Made by a program: the position numbers and the translations under genes. A stretch of 36,113 nucleotides of DNA from Candidatus Kuenenia stuttgartensis (GTDB taxonomy: Bacteria > Planctomycetota > Planctomycetia > Planctomycetales > Planctomycetaceae), in NCBI GenBank assembly GCA_945906725.1, contig CAMDRI010000042.1, forward strand, positions 1 to 36,113, in the 5' to 3' direction. Under the pieces are notes generated by a model, which did no database searches, was not told the origin of the DNA, and saw only the letters and a program-made list of their open reading frames with translations. Positions within the stretch are counted from its first letter, which is position 1. Each line of letters starts with the position of its first letter. Below are positions 17,237 to 24,772 of this stretch, one piece after another.

Positions 17237-18232
17237 ATGCCTGCCACGTTGCCGATTTTGGGACAAGCTCCCGCCACCCAGGAAGACCCGCTCGACCTGA
17301 TGGACGAGATCGAACGGTTGAAGAAAGAAAAAGACGCCACGATCCTCGCTCACTTTTATGTGGACGGGGACATTCAAGATGTGGCCGACTTCACCGGCGA
17401 CAGTCTGAAGCTGGCGAGAGACGCGACGAAGGTGACGACCTCGACGATCGTGTTCAGTGGCGTCCACTTCATGGCCGAGACGGCCAAGATGCTCAGCCCG
17501 ACGAAGCGTGTTTTGCTGCCGGACATGCTGGCAGGGTGCTCGCTGGCTGATAGCTGCCAGCCGGAGGAATTGGCGAAGTTCCAACAGAAGCTGCGAGCCG
17601 AAGGGCGCGACTTTGAAACGGTCGCGTACATCAACACGTCGGCGGCGGTGAAGAGTCTCGTCGATTGGATCGTCACCAGCGGCAACGCCCGCGAGATCAT
17701 CAACCGTGTGCCGGCCGGCAAGGAAATCCTGTTCGTGCCGGATCAGCATCTTGGCCGGTATTTGTCCGAGGTCAGCGGTCGCAAGATGATCTTGTGGCCG
17801 GGTTCGTGCATGGTTCACGAGGTCTTCAGCATCACCGACATGCTGCGAGCCAAACGGAACAACCCCGGCAGCCGCATCATCGCGCACCCGGAGTGTCCGG
17901 TGAACATTCTCGAACATGCTGACTTCATCGGCGGCACCGAGGCGATGCGCAAACACGTCGCGTCGTTCGCCGAGCCGCAGACGTTTCTGGTCGCGACCGA
18001 AGCCAACATGATTCACCCGCTGCAAAAGATCGCTCCGCAGCACAACTACGTGCCGATCCCCGGCCTGTTGGAATCCAGCGGCGAGACCTGTGCCTGCAAC
18101 CGCTGCCCGCACATGTCGAGGAACACGCTGCAAAAGGTCCGCGACTGCCTGCGCGATGGCCGGCCGGAGATCGAGTGGAACCCGTGCTTCGACAAAGCGC
18201 GGGCGGTCGTCGAGAAGAGTCTGTTGAAGTGA
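17237..18232 (+). CDS. nadA: Quinolinate synthase NadA
   Basis: NadA condenses iminoaspartate with dihydroxyacetone phosphate to quinolinate in NAD synthesis, using a [4Fe-4S] cluster. It has 331 residues. The three cluster cysteines lie in the expected contexts: [12 protein letters not shown], the CACNRCP near the C-terminus, and the conserved [17 protein letters not shown] region. Other family stretches are [51 protein letters not shown] and [15 protein letters not shown] ribosome-binding site lies 6 nt before the ATG. nadB and nadC are not in the window. A hairpin with a T5 tail follows the stop. Confidence 0.95.
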   Translation: MPATLPILGQAPATQEDPLDLMDEIERLKKEKDATILAHFYVDGDIQDVADFTGDSLKLARDATKVTTSTIVFSGVHFMAETAKMLSPTKRVLLPDMLAGCSLADSCQPEELAKFQQKLRAEGRDFETVAYINTSAAVKSLVDWIVTSGNAREIINRVPAGKEILFVPDQHLGRYLSEVSGRKMILWPGSCMVHEVFSITDMLRAKRNNPGSRIIAHPECPVNILEHADFIGGTEAMRKHVASFAEPQTFLVATEANMIHPLQKIAPQHNYVPIPGLLESSGETCACNRCPHMSRNTLQKVRDCLRDGRPEIEWNPCFDKARAVVEKSLLK

Positions 18233-18236
18233 TCCC

Positions 18237-18305
18237 GTAGACCGGACGCCTACGTCCGGTCACCCATCGAAATCTGACTGGACGTGGGCGTCCGGTCTAC
18301 TTTTT
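18237..18305 (+). terminator. Inverted repeat with T-tract after nadA
   Basis: GTAGACCGGACGCC (18237-18250) is exactly inverted at 18287-18300, and the inner 11 bp on each side pair with few mismatches, giving a long stem around a short loop. TTTTT (18301-18305) follows. The structure fits an intrinsic terminator built from a REP-like repeat. It ends right at the ribosome-binding site of the next gene. Confidence 0.65.
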
Positions 18306-18315
18306 GGAGCCAAAC

Positions 18316-19953
18316 ATGTCGTTGACGATTCGCGTCCTGTTGCTAGTCATTGTCTCTTGGTCGGTGAGCTCCGCCGCCGACCAGCCCATTGCTCATTGGC
18401 CGTTGCGACGAGACACGAAGGATGCCGGGCCGCTCGGCTTGCACGCGAAGCCGCACGGCGGCGAGTTGCTGTTTTCGGCGACAGACGGTGTGAAGTTCGA
18501 CGGTCGTGATGATTGGCTGGAAGTGCCGGCCCATTCCAAGTTGAAGCTCGGCACGAAAGACTTCACGGTTTCGGTGTGGTTGCACACGGACAAGCATCTC
18601 GATGACGTGCCCGGAGACTTACTCAGTCAGTTCGATTCGGACAAACGCCGCGGTTGGAATTTGAGTTTGAAATCGCACTCCGTCACGGCGAGCCAGGCCA
18701 ACACGCGGACTCTGCATTTCGGCATCGATCAGGATCGGCTCGAATCAAAGTGGACCGATCACGGGCAGGTCGGCAACGGGATGTTTGTCAAAGCTCTGGC
18801 GGTCTTCGACGGGCAGCTCTTCGCCGGCACTTGCGAGCAAGGAAAGGATCAGGCCGGGCATGTGTATCGCTTCGGCGGCGGGCAGAAGTGGATCGACTGC
18901 GGCAGTCCAGCTCCGTGCAACGCGGTCTCAGCGTTCGCGGAAGTCGATGGGAAGCTGTACGTCGGCGTGTCGAAGTATCGGCTTGGTGGCTCGGCGTTGA
19001 AGGAGTCCGAGAATCCGAATCTCGGTGGCAGAATCTTTCGGTACGACGGCGACGGAAAATGGATCGACTGCGGGCAACTCCCGGAGGCCGAAGGGATCGG
19101 AGGCTTCGCGGTCTTTCGAGGCAAGCTGCACGCCGGCTCGTTGTACAAACCGGCGGGATTCTTTCGGTACGAGGGCGATCAAAAATGGACGACGCTGCCG
19201 CTGCCGAACGGCAAGCGAGTCGAAGCGATGTGCGTTCACAACGGCCAGCTCTTCGCGTCGAGCTACGACGAGGCCCACATCTTTCGCTTCGACGGCGAGA
19301 CCTGGACCGACTGCGGCCAAGTCGGCGAAGCGGAGAACACCCAGACGTACTCGTTTGCGATTCATCACGGAAAGATGTACGTCGGAACTTGGCGCACCGG
19401 AAAAGTCTTTCGCTACGACGGTGACAACCAGTGGGCCGACTGCGGGCGGCTCGGCGAGGAACTGGAAGTGATGGGGATGTTGGTTCACAACGGCGGCTTG
19501 TTCGCCGGCTCGCTGCCACTGGCCGAGGTGTTTCGCTTCGATGGCAAGGATCGTTGGGCGAGCGTCGGCCGCGTGGACCTCACACCCGACGTGAAATTTC
19601 GCCGGGCGTGGACGATGGCCGAGTATCAAGGACGGCTGTTTGTCGGCACGCTGCCGAGCGGCCGCGTGCTTTCGATCGCGGCTGGTGCGAACGTCACACA
19701 CGACCGCTCACTGCCGACTGGCTGGCATCACGTCGCGGCTCAGCGCGCGGGCCGCGAACTCAAGTTGTTTATCGACGGCAAAAGTGTCGCGACTTCTGTT
19801 CCGTTCGAGCCATCGCAATTCGATCTCTCGACGGAAGCGCCGCTACGCATCGGCTTCGGCCCGACCGACTCGTTTCACGGCCGGCTCCGTGACGTGAGGA
19901 TTTGGGATCGTGCCTTGCCTGCTGAAGAAATTGCTCAAGAGCAAAGTCGCTGA
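18316..19953 (+). CDS. Secreted LamG-type protein with an internal propeller-like repeat region
   Basis: The protein has 545 residues and a clear signal peptide (SLTIRVLLLVIVSWSVSSAA). Residues 25-130 look like the first half of a LamG/concanavalin-like jelly roll: IAHWPLRRDTKDAG, KFDGRDDWLEVP and FTVSVWLHTD. The matching second half appears only at about 455-540 (PTGWHHVAAQRAG, LKLFIDGKSV, LRIGFG, GRLRDVRIWDRALPAEEI). In between are about six to seven repeats of 45-50 residues with the pattern F-R-Y/F-D-G-x-x-x-W-x-D-C-G followed by V-x-x-G-x-L-(Y/F)-(A/V)-G, typical of a beta-propeller. Glycan binding is a reasonable guess, but no catalytic motif was seen. ATG 18316 has GGAG 7 nt upstream, better than the TTG at 18304. 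Confidence 0.82.
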   Translation: MSLTIRVLLLVIVSWSVSSAADQPIAHWPLRRDTKDAGPLGLHAKPHGGELLFSATDGVKFDGRDDWLEVPAHSKLKLGTKDFTVSVWLHTDKHLDDVPGDLLSQFDSDKRRGWNLSLKSHSVTASQANTRTLHFGIDQDRLESKWTDHGQVGNGMFVKALAVFDGQLFAGTCEQGKDQAGHVYRFGGGQKWIDCGSPAPCNAVSAFAEVDGKLYVGVSKYRLGGSALKESENPNLGGRIFRYDGDGKWIDCGQLPEAEGIGGFAVFRGKLHAGSLYKPAGFFRYEGDQKWTTLPLPNGKRVEAMCVHNGQLFASSYDEAHIFRFDGETWTDCGQVGEAENTQTYSFAIHHGKMYVGTWRTGKVFRYDGDNQWADCGRLGEELEVMGMLVHNGGLFAGSLPLAEVFRFDGKDRWASVGRVDLTPDVKFRRAWTMAEYQGRLFVGTLPSGRVLSIAAGANVTHDRSLPTGWHHVAAQRAGRELKLFIDGKSVATSVPFEPSQFDLSTEAPLRIGFGPTDSFHGRLRDVRIWDRALPAEEIAQEQSR

Positions 19954-19973
19954 CAAGATCGACGTCGGTTTGT

Positions 19974-20073
19974 CCCTTCTCCCCTTGGGAGAAGGTGGCC
20001 GAAGGCCGGATGAGGAATTCAATCACGGACGGCACCCTCACCCCGGCCCTCTCCCAAAGGGAGAGGGAGAAAG
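19974..20073. repeat. REP/BIME-like element: two facing hairpin units
   Basis: CCTTCTCCC-CTT-GGGAGAAGG (19975-19995) and CCCTCTCCC-AAA-GGGAGAGGG (20047-20067) are perfect 9-bp hairpins. The sequences next to them (GTGGCCGAAGGCCGGATGAGG on the left, in two parts, and CACCCTCACCCCGG on the right) are also imperfectly inverted to each other, so the whole element is a large inverted pair. It fills most of the 234-nt gap between the LamG and DUF1080 genes; no gene is seen there. Confidence 0.8.
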
Positions 20074-20187
20074 ACGGCTCCATTATCCCGTCAACGCAAC
20101 CGACGCGGTTGGCTTGCGGGACGCCGGAGCGCTGGGCACACTGATTCGCCTTTAGGGAACGTACAACTTCGGGCAAAGGATCAGAGC

Positions 20188-21252
20188 ATGAACGTCGCGC
20201 GACTTCGAGTTTTGGCGGGGGCACTGTTGGTCATCGGCACCGGAATCGCGAACGCCGCTGATGGTCCAATCGTGGCGACCGACGTCAAGCAAGTCGATCG
20301 CGACTACTGGTTTCAGGGCGAGTATCTCGGCTCAGCGCGGAATGCGTGCGGACAATGTGAGTCGTGCGGCCTACAAGTGGTGGCGCTCGGCAAGAGCGAA
20401 TTCCAAGCGGTGCTGTATCACGGCGGTCTGCCGGGTGGCGGCTGGTGGACCGGGATGACGAGGCACGAGTTCAAGGGCCAACGCGACGGCGAGACGCTGC
20501 GATTGATCGGTGAAGATGCGGCACAGAGGATTGAGATTTCCAAGAGCACGGCAACCGTGCAGGCGGTGCATCAGCTGCCGACTCCGGCCAGCGAGCAAGT
20601 CGTGTCGCTCGGTGAATTGATTCGTGTCGAGCGTCGCAGCCAGACACTCGGAGCCGCGCCGCCGTGCGGTGCGATCGTGCTCTTCGATGGCAGCAACACT
20701 GATCACTGGAAGAGCGGACGCAAGACGGACGACGACTTGCTGATGATCGGTACCGAAACAAAAGTGCCATTCCAGGACTTCCACATGCACGTCGAATTTC
20801 AGTTGCCGTACATGCCGAACGCTCGCGGACAGGGGCGAGCTAACAGCGGCGTCTACCTTCAAAGCCGCTATGAGGTGCAGGTGCTCGACTCGTTCGGGCT
20901 GAAGGGTGAGAACAACGAAGCAGCGGGCCTCTACAAGTTCAAAGCTCCCGATGCGAACTTGTGTTTCCCGCCGCTCGTCTGGCAGACGTACGACATCGAT
21001 TTTCAAGCCGCTCGATTCGACGGCGCGAAGCAAAAACTTTGCCCAGCGACGGTCACGGTTTGGCACAACGGTATCGTTGTGCAGAACCGCGTCGAATTGG
21101 CCAACAAGACGGGCGGCGGAGCGGCCGAAGGGCCCATGTCACTGCCAACCAAGCTGCAAGATCACGGCAATCCGGTCCGTTTCCGGAACATCTGGCTGAT
21201 CGATCGCAGCAGCTCGGTGCAGGCCCAATCGCTCGCCTTGCAAACGAAGTGA
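20188..21252 (+). CDS. Secreted DUF1080 (3-keto-disaccharide hydrolase-like) protein
   Basis: The protein has 354 residues and a signal peptide (VLAGALLVIGTGIANAADG). The N-terminal 110 residues include a Cys-containing stretch (ACGQCESCGLQV) and YHGGLPGGGWW. From about residue 165 the DUF1080 fold is clear: IVLFDGSNTDHWKS, FQDFHMHVEFQLPYMP, RANSGVYLQSRYEVQVLDSFG, PPLVWQTYDIDFQAARF, VTVWHNGIVVQNR and the C-terminal GNPVRFRNIWLID. DUF1080 proteins are abundant in planctomycetes; some hydrolyse 3-keto sugars, others may only bind glycans. A ribosome-binding AAAGGA lies upstream. The window ties it to no sugar operon. Confidence 0.9.
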   Translation: MNVARLRVLAGALLVIGTGIANAADGPIVATDVKQVDRDYWFQGEYLGSARNACGQCESCGLQVVALGKSEFQAVLYHGGLPGGGWWTGMTRHEFKGQRDGETLRLIGEDAAQRIEISKSTATVQAVHQLPTPASEQVVSLGELIRVERRSQTLGAAPPCGAIVLFDGSNTDHWKSGRKTDDDLLMIGTETKVPFQDFHMHVEFQLPYMPNARGQGRANSGVYLQSRYEVQVLDSFGLKGENNEAAGLYKFKAPDANLCFPPLVWQTYDIDFQAARFDGAKQKLCPATVTVWHNGIVVQNRVELANKTGGGAAEGPMSLPTKLQDHGNPVRFRNIWLIDRSSSVQAQSLALQTK

Positions 21253-21364
21253 TCCGAACGACCAGCAAGGTTTGACTCGCACTGGAGCCATTTTTCCGGA
21301 TTTGTTAGAAGCCCGCCCCATTCTTCACGCAGAGCGTGAAAGACTTCAGCAAGGAGGCGGCTTC

Positions 21365-22360
21365 ATGGCGAACAAAATTCCATTGCGAATCGCGGTCTTG
21401 GCGGGCGGGACGTCTCGCGAGCGGAGCATCAGTTTGGAAAGCGGCGATGCCGTCGCGAAAAGTCTGTCCGAGCGAGGCCACATCGTCTCGCGGATCGATC
21501 CGGCTCACATTGAGCTGTTGGAGTTGGACTGGTCGAGCTTTGACATCGCGTTCCTCGCGCTGCATGGTACGTTTGGCGAGGACGGGCACGTTCAGCAGAT
21601 TCTCGAAGAGGCCGGCATCCCGTTCACCGGGAGCGATTCGGTCGCGTCCCGATTGGCGTTCAGCAAGTCGGCCGCCAAAGAACGTTTCGTCCAAAACGGA
21701 GTGCCGACACCGGCCTATGTGCTCATTCACGAATCCGACAGCGCGGCACGCATCCAACAGCAAGCGAATGCGCTGGGCTTCCCGCTGGCGGTGAAACCCG
21801 ATGGGCAGGGTTCGAGCCTCGGCATCACGATCGTCCGCACGCCGGAAGAGTTGCCGCAGGCGCTGGCGCGTTGTTTCCACTTCGATCCGTTCGGGCTCTT
21901 GGAAGTCGCGATCGATGGGACCGAATGGACGCTCGGTGTGCTCGACGGCGAACCGCTGCCGCTGATCCAAATCGAAACCGGCCGAGGCTTCTTCGACTAC
22001 ACGGCCAAGTACGAGGACGATGGCACGCAGTACCTGTTCGACTTCGCGTTCCCGACGAGCGTCATCAAGTCCATCGAGAATGCCGGCCGCCGCGCGTACG
22101 AAGCGCTCGGTTGTCGCGGACTGGCTCGCGTCGATCTGCGAGTCGATCGTTTCCACGAACCGTGGGTGCTGGAGGTCAACACGATCCCCGGCATGACCAG
22201 CCACAGCTTGATCCCAAAGGCGGCGGCGCGGATTGGACTCAGCTTGGGAGCGATCTGCGAACGATCCATTCACAACTGCTTGAATAGCGAACCGGTTTCG
22301 CCCGTCAAACACAGCTTGCAGCCGGCCACGTCGCCGAATCAGATCCACGCACATGCCTGA
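21365..22360 (+). CDS. ddl: D-alanine--D-alanine ligase
   Basis: Ddl joins two D-alanines with ATP in the cytoplasm for the peptidoglycan stem peptide. It has 331 residues in the ATP-grasp fold. Motifs are VLAGGTSRERSISLESG at the N-terminus, FLALHGTFGEDGHVQQILE, PFTGSDSVASRLAFSK, FPLAVKPDGQGSSLGITIV (ATP lysine and glycine-rich loop), LARVDLRVD and VLEVNTIPGMTSHSLIPKAA (metal-binding E and N). A strong AAGGAGG stands 7 nt before the ATG at 21365, so the upstream TTG at 21272 is rejected. Its stop overlaps the ATG of the FtsQ-like gene by 8 nt, the same ddl-ftsQ order found in classic dcw clusters. Confidence 0.95.
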   Translation: MANKIPLRIAVLAGGTSRERSISLESGDAVAKSLSERGHIVSRIDPAHIELLELDWSSFDIAFLALHGTFGEDGHVQQILEEAGIPFTGSDSVASRLAFSKSAAKERFVQNGVPTPAYVLIHESDSAARIQQQANALGFPLAVKPDGQGSSLGITIVRTPEELPQALARCFHFDPFGLLEVAIDGTEWTLGVLDGEPLPLIQIETGRGFFDYTAKYEDDGTQYLFDFAFPTSVIKSIENAGRRAYEALGCRGLARVDLRVDRFHEPWVLEVNTIPGMTSHSLIPKAAARIGLSLGAICERSIHNCLNSEPVSPVKHSLQPATSPNQIHAHA

Positions 22361-23285
22361 TGACTTCGACTCATCGCCGAAGCGACCCACGACTGTGGTG
22401 GTGCAACTGCTGGATTGGCTGTTGCAGCCGATGGTCTTGCTGTTGCTGTCATGCTCGGTCGCAACTTGGGTGTTCGTACCGAAGTTGGGAGTGCGGCTGC
22501 CAGATCTGCGGAACGATCGGCAATACCGGTTGGCGACTTCGCAGATCGAAATCACACCTCCGCCGCATTGGGTGCCACACGACTTGGCCGAGCAAGCGGC
22601 TCAACGAGCCGGATTGCCGGATGAACTGTCATTGCTCGACCCCGATGTCACGCGTCGCGTCGCGTCGGCATTCGAGCAGCATCCGTGGGTGAAAGGGCAA
22701 GTGCGTGTCAGCACCTCGGTGCCGGCGCGAATGCGCGTGGACCTCGAGTACCGCGAACCGGTTGCGATGGTCCGCGTCACTCAAGGTGGCAAAATCGGAA
22801 TGTTTCCGATCGACGCGGACGCGACACTGTTACCGTCAGCGGATTTTTCTCCGGCGGAAATCGCCAAGTATCCGGTGATCGAAAATGTCTCGACGCCACC
22901 GGTCGGATCGGCTGGGACCGTTTGGAAAGATGTTTGCGTGCTCAGTGCGGCTCGGCTGGCCGTGGAACTCAAACCGTTTTGGGAACAATTCGGATTTCAG
23001 TCGATTCTCACACCGGCAAACTCAGATCGGAAACTCGCGTGGGACGATCTGAACTTGCAGCTCAGCACTCGCGGCGGCTCGCGCGTCATTTGGGGCCGAC
23101 CACCAGGAGCCAAGCACCCCGGAGAATTGCCCGCCGACAAAAAAATCGAGCGAATCAAGTTCTATCTCCGCCATCACGGACCGTTCGATTCGTCGACGCA
23201 TGGCCCGTTTGAATACGACATCACTCGCTGGACCGACATTTCACGCAAACCGATCGCCGACCGCGGGAGTTCGCAACGGCGTTAG
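22353..23285 (+). CDS. FtsQ/DivIB-like bitopic protein with a POTRA-like domain
   Basis: The protein has 310 residues. A short charged cytoplasmic tail leads to one transmembrane helix (residues 22-46, LLQPMVLLLLSCSVATWVFV). A region near 65-140 fits a POTRA fold: DVTRRVASAFEQHPWVKGQVRVST, read as DVTRRVASAFEQHPWVKG and then VRVSTSVPARMRVDLEYREPVA in part. A beta domain follows with GMFPIDADATLLP and VWKDVCVLSAARLAVELKP. FtsQ links FtsL/FtsB to the divisome. The call rests on topology, the HPWVKxxxV pattern, the P-x-x-L-x-V/I-x-x-x-E-R/Y-x-P pattern and the position overlapping ddl. The C-terminus is polar and ends at a gene converging from the right. No FtsA or FtsZ follows. Confidence 0.72.
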   Translation: MPDDFDSSPKRPTTVVVQLLDWLLQPMVLLLLSCSVATWVFVPKLGVRLPDLRNDRQYRLATSQIEITPPPHWVPHDLAEQAAQRAGLPDELSLLDPDVTRRVASAFEQHPWVKGQVRVSTSVPARMRVDLEYREPVAMVRVTQGGKIGMFPIDADATLLPSADFSPAEIAKYPVIENVSTPPVGSAGTVWKDVCVLSAARLAVELKPFWEQFGFQSILTPANSDRKLAWDDLNLQLSTRGGSRVIWGRPPGAKHPGELPADKKIERIKFYLRHHGPFDSSTHGPFEYDITRWTDISRKPIADRGSSQRR

Positions 23286-23296
23286 CCGGCGACTCG

Positions 23297-24142
23297 TCAC
23301 CACTTCTTTTTCTTCTTGGCCAATGATTTTTGTTTTTTGGCCGGCTTATCGCTGGGTTTGAAGACGTCCAATTCGATCGTGTCGTGAATTTCGTCCGGTT
23401 CATCGACCGAAATCGGCTTGTCAAACGTTGCCGAATTGGATTCGTCGAACCGGCCGCCTGAACGCAGCACCATCTCGGCCAACTCGAGCGTATCGGAATC
23501 GACGCCGCTGTCACGCATGTGTTTAAGCGTCGCGTCGATATCATATTTCACTCGACGGAGTTCCGCTTTGCCGTTTTCAATGATGGCGTAGGCGGCTCGC
23601 GGATCGCCGTCGCGCGGCTGACCGATGCTGCCGGGATTGATCACCATCGGGCCATCGAGTTGCAGCGTGAACGGGATGTGCGTGTGACCGACCAGCACGA
23701 AATCGGCGGCGATGCCTTTCAGCCGAGATTCCCAAGCGGCCTTGTCGTCTCGCAGGTATTCGTCGAACGGATCGCGCGGCGTGGCATGCACAAGGTAGAA
23801 GCGTTTGTCGTCGAGCGTCACCTTTCGCGTCACTGGCATCCGCGTCAGGAATTTCATGTGAAGCCCGCTGAGCAATTTCCAATGCAACGGACGCGTCGCC
23901 GCCGCCAAACGATGCAAACCTGAGGTCTTTTTCACAGGAATCCGCTGAGCGACCGCGTGATCGTGATTGCCTCGCACCGAAACCGCCGCATGTTTTTTGA
24001 TCCAATTGATGCAAGGAACCGGATCGGTTCCGTAGTCCACGAGATCGCCAACGAACAAACACGCATCGAATGGCTCGTGCACTGCGGCGAGCGCTGGCCA
24101 ATTCGAGTGGATGTCTGCCAAAACCAAAATGCGCATCGACAT
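23297..24142 (-). CDS. Calcineurin-like metallophosphoesterase (YfcE/MJ0936-like)
   Basis: The protein has 281 residues. Metal-site motifs appear in order: LADIHSNWPAL (DxH), FVGDLVDYG (GDxxD), VRGNHDHAV (GNHD), LVHATPRDP and LVGHTHIPF (GHTH), followed by VINPGSIGQPRDGDPRAAYAI, which is typical of the YfcE/MJ0936 phosphodiesterase branch. After about residue 215 it has an added acidic linker and a lysine-rich tail (KPAKKQKSLAKKKKKW) not expected in small members; the tail could bind nucleic acid or the membrane, but this is a guess. The substrate is unknown. It is convergent with the FtsQ-like gene, with 11 nt between the stops. Confidence 0.88.
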   Translation of the reverse strand: MSMRILVLADIHSNWPALAAVHEPFDACLFVGDLVDYGTDPVPCINWIKKHAAVSVRGNHDHAVAQRIPVKKTSGLHRLAAATRPLHWKLLSGLHMKFLTRMPVTRKVTLDDKRFYLVHATPRDPFDEYLRDDKAAWESRLKGIAADFVLVGHTHIPFTLQLDGPMVINPGSIGQPRDGDPRAAYAIIENGKAELRRVKYDIDATLKHMRDSGVDSDTLELAEMVLRSGGRFDESNSATFDKPISVDEPDEIHDTIELDVFKPSDKPAKKQKSLAKKKKKW

Positions 24143-24323
24143 AAATTTCGAAGAAGAAGGTTACCCCAACTCGATCAAATTGGTCCGACTCAACGATCCG
24201 CATCACTTTGCGGAATTTCCGCCAAATTGGCAGCCAGCCCGACTGACACCTTGACCGTTCGCATTCTAACTGGCTCTAATTTTGTTGCCTACGGATCGAA
24301 ACCTCGAATCCAGGAGTGAAACG

Positions 24324-24620
24324 GTGGCGGAGCGACCGGTTTCCCAACAAACACTACGTGAGCAATTCACGAACGCCGAACAGCTTACTAAAGAGCTGGT
24401 CGATCATCTCGAACATCATTTGTTGCCGAAAATCCACAATCTCAAGAAACTCGTTCAGATGGAACTGAAGGGCGAGGCGGTTGTCGAAGACATCACGATG
24501 CGAAATCACGCCTCACATGTCCTCGAAAGCGCTCGTTTTGCGGGCGAAGTCAGTGACAAGATGACGACCTATTTCACCTCAATCAATCAGGCCGTCACAC
24601 GGATTATTAGTCCGCAGTAA
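24324..24620 (+). CDS. Small all-helical protein of unknown function
   Basis: A 98-residue soluble protein is predicted to be nearly all helix, with repeated Leu/His/Glu patterns (LTKELVDHLEHHLLPKIHNLKKLVQMELKGEA, read as two helices) and a C-terminal helix ending AVTRIISPQ. No cysteines, signal or membrane segment are seen. The GTG at 24324, with GGAG 8 nt upstream, is preferred over an upstream TTG at 24282. It is encoded 152 nt before the receptor kinase on the same strand. It was not assigned to any family. Confidence 0.65.
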   Translation: MAERPVSQQTLREQFTNAEQLTKELVDHLEHHLLPKIHNLKKLVQMELKGEAVVEDITMRNHASHVLESARFAGEVSDKMTTYFTSINQAVTRIISPQ

Positions 24621-24772
24621 GTCCCGGCCGTTCGGCCATACTCGGTTATCCGCTCTTCGTTACATCGAATCGAACAGCATTAGTCGTCAAGAGTTTTCGA
24701 TCTTGCGGAACGATTGGTGTCTGACTTCCGTCACGACACCCCTCATCTGACAGCGGTATCCCACGAGAAATC

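Noticed and set aside
16999-17340. Minus-strand frame ending in a hydrophobic stretch before the dehydratase
   Set aside because: It overlaps the nadA start on the opposite strand and its first part has no protein-like pattern; the hydrophobic end alone is too little to call a gene.
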